Shown here: in pieces, positions 37,735 through 46,000 of the stretch
Layout of the letters: the number at the start of each line of letters is the position of its first letter
How positions within the stretch are numbered: position 1 is the first letter of the stretch
Source: Odontesthes bonariensis
Lineage: Eukaryota > Chordata > Actinopteri > Atheriniformes > Atherinopsidae
DNA length: 64,000 nt
Reading direction: 5' to 3'
NCBI RefSeq assembly: GCF_027942865.1
Contig: NC_134510.1
Span: 22,933,209 to 22,997,208 of the forward strand
Notes under the pieces: generated by a model
Seen by the model: only the letters and a program-made list of their open reading frames with translations
What the model was told of the DNA's origin: nothing
Databases searched by the model: none
Position numbers and translations under genes: made by a program

Positions 37735-38104
37735 GCACAAGCACTCCGCACCCCGACACGACGGGTGGCGCCGCACCCATCAGACTGTATGATAATACCA
37801 ATCAACAGCGTGTAGCGCCAGAGGCGCGCGCTCCACCTTAGAGCATCACCGCGAGGATCCACGGACCAATAGTCACGCAAAATCATGTGAATCGGTGTAA
37901 AATAAGCTGCGTGTCTAACCGCGGCAAGCCCTGCCACGTACAGGAGCCCGCCGCGGCCTACCTTGACTCTGACCGCGGCCTCTGTGACAGCTCGCCCGGT
38001 GTCGCGTCTTGGCTCGGCTGGATGTCCTCCACGCGTCCATCTCAGCCAAATCTCAGCCGAATCTCCGACTCCGCCGGCAGCGGGGATCCATGCCGGACGA
38101 CAGG
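37735..38104. promoter_or_regulatory. CpG-rich segment, candidate promoter/first exon
   Basis: This stretch is far richer in CpG and G+C than its AT-rich surroundings (for example gcgccgc, ccgccgcggcc, gaccgcggcc). At its right end a plus-strand ATG (38,090) is followed by MPDDR and a consensus-like donor, AGG|GTAAGC at 38,104/38,105, so it may be the first coding exon of an unseen gene. I do not recognise the peptide. A minus-strand exon is equally possible. Downstream exons, if any, would lie beyond or within the retroviral insertion. Confidence 0.4.
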
Positions 38105-38214
38105 GTAAGCAGCACAATAATAATACTAGCATCGGCGCGTATGCTAATCGGAGCTACGTCTTGTAAGCAGAAGCTAAACTTTTTGCCCCTACGCGGGGAG
38201 CTGCTGTGGAAGGC

Positions 38215-38413
38215 TGCAAGCAGAGAGCAAAAAAAAAGCAGTGACAGTAAACCAAGTTTAAATGCAGTGCCCCAAATGCCAGCATCCAATTGCGAGCATC
38301 AGCTGATTACCCATTGAGCGCAGCTGGCCATAAGGGTTGGGTCGGCGTCAGCCAATAGGCAAAGGGCGCGTTGACTACGTGGTCTGCCAGAACTAACGCG
38401 GTGCTCCATTTCT
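38215..38413. repeat. duplicated block B, copy 2
   Basis: Second copy of 33,744-33,942, lying between the CpG-rich segment and the retroelement. Block A is absent here. Confidence 0.9.
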
Positions 38414-38638
38414 CGGTGTCCTGGTTTCTACAATGATTTTACCTCAGTAGGCTACAATTAGAAATCAGCTACGAAACGTTGTCTTTCCTGGTTAACTTTA
38501 GGCTCTAACAGCACTTGGTTAGGGTTAGAGAAGGATAATATTTAGAGCTAAAATACTTTTTTTTTTTACAATGCCATATTGACTTCACAGACATCAAAGT
38601 CATTAGTCTGGGTTTAGGAAATTAGATAATATTTGGTG
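38414..38638. other. left flank of the retroelement
   Basis: Unremarkable AT-rich host DNA with a T-run at about 38,559-38,567. Confidence 0.6.
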
Positions 38639-38642
38639 ACAG
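38639..38642. repeat. target-site duplication, left copy (ACAG)
   Basis: ACAG directly precedes the left LTR, and ACAG directly follows the right LTR at 54,097-54,100. The fifth base differs, so the duplication is 4 bp. Confidence 0.85.
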
Positions 38643-38870
38643 TGTAGCGTTGACACGTTATTAATTAATATTTACCTCGAAAATAGTAGGGCACCACCTC
38701 TTTTATTTTAATTTGTTACGTTACAGTCCAAAGAGGAAGACTGTTTAAAATCTTGCAATCCTAGTATGTTATTTTAAGAATCAGTCTCATTCTGAGTCGT
38801 GCGTCCTATTTGGATTGGTAACCGGCTTTAGTAACTGTCTGTGACACTCTTAAGTGGCTTAACATAAACA

Positions 38871-38876
38871 TTTATT
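38871..38876 (-). terminator. candidate retroviral poly(A) signal in 3' LTR
   Basis: AATAAA on the minus strand, downstream of the candidate TATA box. A second AATAAA is at 38,707-38,702. Confidence 0.45.
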
Positions 38877-39186
38877 CAACATTGCACAGGTATATAGGGG
38901 TATAAACAATTGATAAAGAGACAGAAATTAGAATTATTGGGGAAACAAAAAAAAGGGTAATAGGGAAGAAAGGAGCAGGCCATTAACAGGGTTACCTATC
39001 AAAAATGTGACTAAATCTGGTTCATAACACGGATATTGTGCCAACAGTCTTCTGCCCGCGTAGGTCTGTTCATTCGTCGCTTCCAGAGAAAGTTTTCACT
39101 TTATCCACGGTTTCAAAAGATCTCAAACCAGCACCTTACTTTGTCGTAGAGTATCGTGGTTATTTACAAGGTGAGCGTCAGTCCTT

Positions 39187-39300
39187 GGAGACCACGTTTC
39201 CTTGGTTACCAGCGGCTGGGCGTCGTTGTTGGAGACCACGTTTCCTTGGTTACCAGCGGCTGGGCGTCGTTGTTGGAGACCACGTTTCCTTGGTGACCGG
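39187..39300. repeat. 44-bp tandem repeat in 3' LTR
   Basis: Units start at 39,187, 39,231 and 39,275 with 'ggagaccacgtttccttggt'. The third unit diverges after about 20 bp. The same array is in the other LTR at 52,710-52,823. Confidence 0.92.
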
Positions 39301-39377
39301 CTGGGTGACGTTTAGTCGGCTGTTCTTCTTGGGCCGGGCGGTGTGATTTAGCAAACACTCGCGTGTATCGGACCAGA

Positions 39378-39384
39378 CTTTATA
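39378..39384 (-). promoter_or_regulatory. candidate LTR TATA box
   Basis: TATAAAG on the minus strand. The matching, functional position in the 5' LTR is 52,901-52,907. Chosen on sequence alone. Confidence 0.4.
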
Positions 39385-40573
39385 AAAAAAAGGAAGTCTA
39401 AAAAAAATGGGAATTAATAGTTACGGAGTAAAATAGAGAGAGGACAGAAGACTTGAGCTAAGAGCAAGCGATAAGACAAGAGAGAGGTCAAAAATTGTAA
39501 GCATAAGCTTAGGGGACAAAGGGAGTGGTCAAGGCTTGGAGGACCACAGGGAGGTCCCAGAGTTGCGGATTTTGAGAGTAAGCAGTAAGAGCGAGCTAAG
39601 AGGGGGAAGATGGTAGATATGAGAGAGAGAATCTCTGGTGCGCTCGGGTTTTAAACTCGAGGTCACATGTCAGCTTTCGTCCAATCAGAGTTCAGCTGGC
39701 TTTTGACCCAAGGGAAAAAGGGGGGTTGACCATGCTGAATTCATGAGACAAAAAGGGGGGATTCTGCTCCTTTCTTATACCGTATTTAACCCATATGACA
39801 GTGATTTTAGACAATATAGTGTTCTTAACAGACAATAATGTCACATAAAAGCAGGCATAAACACAAATATGAGCATGAAACACTTATTAGCATACAATAC
39901 TTCATATTATCATGACAAAAATGGTAATGACAACTTTGCTTGCTGTTAATTTAGAATGATCTGCAGCTGTTTGAGTAATACCTGTGGAATTAAACCCTAT
40001 TAGGTTATGCATTGCACATAATGAGAACATTAAACATCCGTAGTTGAAATTGTCCATGGTTGTTTAGGCTGACATATTGAAAAGTGTCCGTTATCCATGT
40101 CCTTTGGGGGGCACTGTGGCTCCACGAGAGGGATCCCTTTTAAATCCAATTTTCATAATTTGCTAATTGAAGAAGGTACAAGAATGGCGAATGTTTCAAA
40201 ATGATCTGTAGGTTTGTCCAGTAATGATTTTCACACTTTCAGTCTACGGAAAGCGAGGTTTATAGTGGAATTTTCACTCTCTGAAAATAGGGAAGTGTGG
40301 CATTCCTTCAGGTTGGACCAGCAGGACATTTGAGGCTACATCTGCTCTCTTATCAGGAGGTGTCCTACATAATTTATTATTCGTAGCTGGTCTGGGGGGG
40401 AGAAGACTCGGAAACAAAGAACCCCATTTAGTTGGTCTCACATCTGGCTCCGTTATCTCCTTTGAGCTGATCCGTTGAGAGGGTCGTAAAGAGGGTACGT
40501 TTCTTGATGTCAAGAAAGGTTGGATCTTTATGTAAACATCTCTGTGCTCTGTCTTTCCTGAGAGCACGCTACA

Positions 40574-40585
40574 TATCCCCCACTT
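40574..40585 (-). other. polypurine tract
   Basis: Minus strand AAGTGGGGG followed by ATA directly abuts the 3' LTR start. This is the usual position and composition of the plus-strand primer for reverse transcription. Confidence 0.75.
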
Positions 40586-40908
40586 GATTTGGAGGTGTCC
40601 TGGGGAGATCTCGGAATCACGGAGGAGTAATCCCAGTGGTCTCAGGTCCAAGAGGCTGAGGTGTTCTCTGAGGTGGTTGTGTTGGCTTTTCCTATCTTGT
40701 AGTACTATTTTACTGTAAGACTTATGGAATTAGAAAAACATATAAAAAGATATAACGAATTTAACTACGGTTTCTTAAGGGACTATAGTCGTAGCCTGAA
40801 ACTAATGTCTAACCTATCTTCTAGCTAATTCTTTATAAAAGGGTAAATGGACTAAGTAACAAAGAAAAATCAAAAAGGGGCAGAGGTGACAGAAAAGTTG
40901 GCTTAGAG

Positions 40909-41760
40909 TTATACTTCATTCGCTAGTTCGTGGACTGCGGGGGAGTATATGACTCGGGGTTCTTCCGATTCTGTCTCCTCATCAAAAGTCACTAGATCGG
41001 TGGTGTTTTTGTCCTGATCTGGCTTCTTACGTTTGTTACGTCTCGTGGTCCATTTGAGTAGGTTAATTTGGCCCTGGAGGGCGTTAGCGCGTCGAGAATA
41101 TAGGTACGCGATTCCGAAGGTGAGGAGGTAGCCTAGGGCAACCATAGTCGCGGTTACTGTGTCGGGGCCTGACCATGAGTAGGATATAGTTGGTCGGGGA
41201 GGTTTGTTGCTGGAGGTTATTTCTTTCAGCACGTTCTCTATGGGACTAACGTCAATGGTTTTAAAACCTTCAAATTGGAGTTGAGTGACCGTGTCTGCCT
41301 CAAGCTCCAGGGATTGCTTTGAGTAGAAATCGGAGATTTCTATTTCCCCGTCGTATTGGTCAGGATTAAGGTGGTAAAGGGCCAGGTCTCCTATGTGAAG
41401 GATTGCGCCTTCAGGAACTGTGACCCACAATGTGCGGTTTGGTAGTTCCATTTTGGTAGACGTGTCGTGTTGATCGTAACTAATAGTGGCGGTCTTCGCT
41501 GGAGTGTTAACCAACCAGCGACTTCCCACAGTTTCTGCTTGGGTGTTAGTTACTTGGTATTTTGGTGTGAGAGTTGTTTGGCACTGGGAGTCTTCGGTGA
41601 GAAGTTTAAGTCCACAGAGGCCCCCAGTGTCGTCTCTAACGAATGGTTTGCTGGGGCAGAGATAATGAATGTCTCTGGTAAGGGTGCACATTTTTAAATT
41701 GGGCGCGAGGTAGAGATCTGGAGAACTATCGTGGTACGCTACCACTGTTGGTGTGTGCAC
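40909..41760 (-). CDS. env: env C-terminal segment after the stop
   Basis: 283 open codons directly after the TAA, beginning with GTG rather than ATG, so it is unlikely to be translated by itself. It holds several cysteines (near 24, 35, 49, 60 of the segment), an NRT glycosylation site near 108, a helical stretch near 160-183, a hydrophobic membrane segment near 203-221 with following RR, and a cytoplasmic tail with a lysine/arginine cluster and a YSPAV motif. Confidence 0.75.
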   Translation of the reverse strand: MHTPTVVAYHDSSPDLYLAPNLKMCTLTRDIHYLCPSKPFVRDDTGGLCGLKLLTEDSQCQTTLTPKYQVTNTQAETVGSRWLVNTPAKTATISYDQHDTSTKMELPNRTLWVTVPEGAILHIGDLALYHLNPDQYDGEIEISDFYSKQSLELEADTVTQLQFEGFKTIDVSPIENVLKEITSSNKPPRPTISYSWSGPDTVTATMVALGYLLTFGIAYLYSRRANALQGQINLLKWTTRRNKRKKPDQDKNTTDLVTFDEETESEEPRVIYSPAVHELANEV

Positions 41761-42726
41761 TTAAACGTGGGTTTCACCTTTCCAGATTCCTACGTTGATG
41801 ACGTCTTTTAGTCGGTAGATGTTGTCGAGGGTAACTATGGGAAGATTAATGAGGAAGGCTATTTCGCGGCCTTCGGGATTTACGTGAATGGGGACTGCGC
41901 TGCCTAGTGTATAAGCTAGATGTGCTTGCAAGGGGTTAACAATTTCTCTAGTGGCCGTGGACAGAATGTCCTGTACTACGGCTAGCGACACTAGGTACGG
42001 AGGGATTTTTCCCATAGCTAGAGTATCAACGGAGGAGCTAACATCTCTTATCAGATCAGACATGAGCATAGTTACCAGCTGTGTGTGAGCATAATCAACC
42101 TTTAAAACTCCCAGCAGTGTGTCTTCTGCTGCGACTGTCTTCATCAGGGTTTCACTATGGGAGTTCAAAACCAAGACCGTGCCTTCCACAGTTTTGGTCA
42201 CCGTGCTGAGCTGTCCTCTCTGCAAGTCTAGTTGCTGTTGGATGCCCGGGATTTCACCCTGCAACTCACCCATATGACGCTTTATCGCGGCAATGTTTAC
42301 GGCATTCACGGCTGACGCCCCCAAACTGAATAGGGAGCCGACGGCGGATGCGGCTGCCAGTAGTCCCCCAATGAAGCGTTTCTCCCTTCTGTTCGCCCCA
42401 CTCAGTTCTGATTGAGTGATGGTGAACTTCTGGAGTTGTTGCAACATATGGGTGATGTCTACCTCCGCATGAGTGATGACTTCTCTCTTCCACCGAGCGC
42501 CGGCCCACGAAGTCAGTTTGGCGGAGCTAGGCACGTTCCTCGTGCACAGCACACTAGGACTGAACCGGACATACACCTTCTGGGTGTGTAGCCGGCAGTT
42601 GGTGATCAGGAGTCCGGGTTGTTCCATTAGAACAATTCCGGAGTCTGGTCCGGGTTCAACGATCTCAGTCCAAGTGGGAATAGTTGCCAGTCCCATCGTC
42701 GCAAGTATGAGCCAGAGTGTCATCAT
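41761..42726 (-). CDS. env: env N-terminal segment ending at in-frame stop
   Basis: 321 codons from tandem ATGs at 42,726 and 42,723. It holds a signal peptide (about residues 1-19), RREKR at 113-117, a fusion-peptide-like Gly/Ala stretch at 118-140 and a long helix-prone region to about 200. The first ATG lies 2 nt after a good splice acceptor, so expression from a subgenomic spliced RNA is likely. Without the downstream part it lacks a membrane anchor. Confidence 0.8.
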   Translation of the reverse strand: MMTLWLILATMGLATIPTWTEIVEPGPDSGIVLMEQPGLLITNCRLHTQKVYVRFSPSVLCTRNVPSSAKLTSWAGARWKREVITHAEVDITHMLQQLQKFTITQSELSGANRREKRFIGGLLAAASAVGSLFSLGASAVNAVNIAAIKRHMGELQGEIPGIQQQLDLQRGQLSTVTKTVEGTVLVLNSHSETLMKTVAAEDTLLGVLKVDYAHTQLVTMLMSDLIRDVSSSVDTLAMGKIPPYLVSLAVVQDILSTATREIVNPLQAHLAYTLGSAVPIHVNPEGREIAFLINLPIVTLDNIYRLKDVINVGIWKGETHV

Positions 42727-42727
42727 C

Positions 42728-42745
42728 CTGGTGAAAAACAGTGAT
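42728..42745 (-). promoter_or_regulatory. env splice acceptor
   Basis: The minus strand reads CACTGTTTTTCACCAG|G then ATG: a pyrimidine-rich tract and AG (42,729-42,728) placed right before the env start. The matching donor in the leader was not identified. Confidence 0.65.
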
Positions 42746-43012
42746 GGATATTAGGGCTTATTTCAAATTGATACACTTTTGGTTGGACGGAGGTTAGAGT
42801 TGGCTAGTTCACCCCCACTTGCAGTTAGTGTGTTAGTAGCTTTTATTAGACAGGCAGTCGGATCGGGAAGACGGACTTTAGTTTGAACTATTCTGGTTTT
42901 GCCTATTTTGATTTTAGTTCCTTGCTAATAATATTGTTTAGGAGGGAGCTCTGTGTTCTTTTCTTTTATCGTTTTGTTAAGGCTTTTGCTCCCCCCCTTG
43001 TGGATCTCGGTT

Positions 43013-46000
43013 TTATGGGTTTGCTGAGACCTGATTGTCCTCAGCGGGTCCCCTAAAGCTTTTATGTGGTCTAATTTGGTTTCTGTGGACCCATTTGGAC
43101 TTGGCTTCTTTCTGTCCTTGGCTGATTTTTATCTGATACACCACTGGTGACAGTTTTTCGGTGATCAGGTGGGGTCCTGTCCATCGAGGAAGGAACTTTT
43201 TGGCCAGCTTTCCAACCTTGTGACTCGTCTGTTCACCGGTTTTGGTGAAGTTGTAGTACCAGACCTTGTCCCCCACTTGGAGTTCCTCCTGTGAGGCTTT
43301 TTGGTCATAATAGCTCTTTCTTCCCTCGACCGATTTTTCCAGGTGTTTCTGAGCGAATGCAAAGGTTACCTGTAGGTGTCTGCTGAGGTCCTTCATGTAC
43401 TGGTGAGTGGTGTACGCTGTTGCTACACTGGCTTCACCTGGTTGGTAGAGCAGATGCAGTGGCATTGTCATCTGTCTGCCTGTCATCATTTCAAACGGGG
43501 AGATTCCCGTTGCTTCGTGTGGTGTTGCTCTGATGGCCATTAAGACCAACGGCAATTTTACATCCCAATCTCGTTGGTTGGATGCAACGTACTTCTTGAG
43601 TATGTTCACCACAGTTCGGTTGGCTCGCTCTACTTGACCTGAGGCTCGCGGGTGATAACTGATGTGAAAGTTTGCTTTCACACCCAGAGCTTGCCACAAC
43701 TGTTGCATGACTTCTGCCGTGAAGTGTGTTCCTCTGTCTGATTTGACACGACTCGGAAGGCCGAATCTTGAGAACACATGGTTCATGAGCAGGTAGGCGG
43801 TAGTTTCAGCTGTATCGTTTGCAGCTGGTAGGCATTCTACCCATTTGGTGAATGCACATGTAACCGTGAGGAAGTATTTGTTGCCTCTGGTTGATTTGGT
43901 GAGAGGTCCCACCCAGTCAATTTGGAGGTCTGACCATGGGAATGAGATGCCTCTCCTCTGCAACGGAGCTCGGTGTATCGGGTTTGTCGGCTGAAACTGG
44001 CAACACACAAGGCATCCTTTGATGTAGTCGGCTACATCTTTTCTCATTTTTGGCCAGTATGCCACTTGTTTTAACGCGCTGTATGTTGCTTTGACACCTT
44101 TGTGTCCAGCCGCGGGAAGGTCGTGTGCGTGCACGAGCATCACCCCCCTTTGGTTTCGAGGGACCACGAACGCAGGTGAAGAGAGTGCGTCGGAAACATG
44201 AACTAAGACACCTTTGACCAACCGCAGGGCTGATCGAGTGGCAAAGAGTTTCCTTAAATCAGGGATGTTATTGAGGTCAGACTCAGAGGGTGTGTTTGAG
44301 CCGTCAGACACGAACAACACCATTTTATTGATGGCAGGGTCGAGCGATTGAAGGGTGACCAGGTCAGTGTCGGTGAACGCTGGTTCCACTGACACTGATC
44401 CATCGTTAGATGTCTGGGCGGGAGGGTTTGTTTTGGAACGCGTCACCACACAGATCTGTGGTTCGGAGGAGTCCGCGGTGGCTGCGGTTAGCCACGAGGG
44501 ATCCAGTGACCAGGGGATGCCATGCATCGCTCCCTGTTTTGCCAAGGAATCAGTTAGATCGTTCAGTTCTTTGTCTTGCCCCGGTACACGTGAGTGGCCT
44601 CTGACCTTTTTCCAGTAGATCTGCATGTTGTTGGACTCAATGGCGTGGTTACATGCCAGGAACAATTCTTTATTTTTCACAGGTTTTCTGCTGGAAGTCA
44701 GGAAACCATTGCGTTTCCACGTGGCAAGGTGGCAAGAGAAACTGAGACGGGCGTAGTTTGAATCAGTACAAATCAATAAGTCTTTCACACCTTTTTCTGC
44801 AGCGAGTTGTACCGTGATCAGGACACCTGCCACTTCTGCGTATTGGGACGACTGTGAACCAAGCTGGAAGCTTTGAGGTTCATAGGGGTTGTTCTGGAGC
44901 CAAACGACGCCTGCACCTGCTCGTGTAACCGTGTCATGATGAAAAGAGCACCCATCTACATACGCAGTAGTCATGTTTTTACACACGTTTTCATCGTAGT
45001 AGTGATGGTGGGGGTTGGTTACAGGTGAGGGTTTATCTGTAATTGCGCAGAGTGGAGGTGTATCTGCAGTGCAGTTCTGACATGCAGCAAGATCGGTGCC
45101 GAGAGGGCTCTTTTTGTTCTGCGCGTAGCGGACTTCTAAGTCGAAACTTTGCAGAGCCATTAGCCATGAGGCCACACGGGCATTTGTTACAACTCCATCC
45201 CTTATACGTTGGCTGTTAAGGAACGTGGTAGGTTGGTGTTGTGTTTCTACAATGACCTTTTGGCCTCCAAGGTAGTTGGAGAAATGTTTAACTGCCCAAA
45301 CTGTGGCAAGCAGAGCTTTTTCACAGTCAGAATATTTCAGCTCGGGTATAGCTAGCGTTTTACTGGCGTACGCCACTACTCTCTTATCCTGGTCGTATTT
45401 CTGATACAGACCAGCGCTTAAACAGTGAGTTGAGAAGCCCACTTCGAGGTGGAATGGTTTGTCGCAGTTAGGGTAGTTTAAACATGGTGCTGTGCACAGT
45501 TTTTCTTTTAAGGTGGACATGGCCTTTTGTTGTGGCCCAGCCCAGATAAAAGGTGTGTCCTTTTTAAGTAGTTCAGTTAGAGGTTTTGCTATGTCGGCAT
45601 AGCTCTCAATGAACTGTCGAGAGTAGTTGCAGACTCCTAAGAAGCTGCGGAGTTCAGAGACATTTGAGGGAACTTTGATGTTACTGATGCCCTGGATGCG
45701 GTTAACTTGTGGCTCGACACCACTTGGTCCTACTAGGAGACCGACGTAGTCTACTTTGGTTTTGCACCACTGACATTTTGAGAGTGATATTTTTGCACCC
45801 GCAGTGGTGAGTTGACCCAGGACATGGTCGATTTCCTGAATGTGTGCATCCAGGTTGGGGCTACGGAGAAGGATGTCATCGACGTAGATGAGGTTACCTC
45901 GTTCGCCGGCATCAGGACATGCTTTGTTCAGAAATATGTTGAATTCAGCAGGTGAGTTGGCGTAGCCAAAAGGACACCTGGTGAATGTATATTGACGGTT

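Larger units (their letters stand above)
38643..40573 (-). repeat. 3' LTR (1,931 bp)
   Basis: Same sequence as 52,166-54,096 at a constant offset of 13,523. The terminal inverted heptamer TGTAGCG/CGCTACA is perfect. On the minus strand a TATA-like TATAAAG lies at 39,384-39,378 and AATAAA at 38,876-38,871 and 38,707-38,702, which suggests a long U3 and an R-U5 of about 700 bp. Small open frames inside it are chance. Confidence 0.95.
40909..42726 (-). pseudogene. env: env-like gene, interrupted by one in-frame stop
   Basis: Two consecutive segments in the same frame, 321 and 283 codons, separated only by TAA at 41,763-41,761. Together they have the layout of a class I membrane fusion protein. 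The N-terminal part carries a signal peptide (about 1-19), a short region, a furin-type RREKR at 113-117, then a Gly/Ala-rich fusion peptide and a heptad-like helix. The C-terminal part carries a cysteine cluster, a second helical region, a membrane anchor and a basic-acidic tail. The cleavage site leaves about 117 residues on the N-terminal side, unlike the large SU of gamma- or betaretroviruses and like paramyxovirus or baculovirus F. As written, the product would end before its membrane anchor. No other disruption was seen. Confidence 0.8.

Noticed and set aside
39038..39346. 102-codon frame inside each LTR
   Set aside because: Created by the 44-bp tandem repeat, on the strand opposite to the element; no domain seen.
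40274..40651. 125-codon frame spanning the 3' LTR edge
   Set aside because: It runs across the LTR boundary, and its LTR part is repeated in the other LTR with a different start; likely chance.
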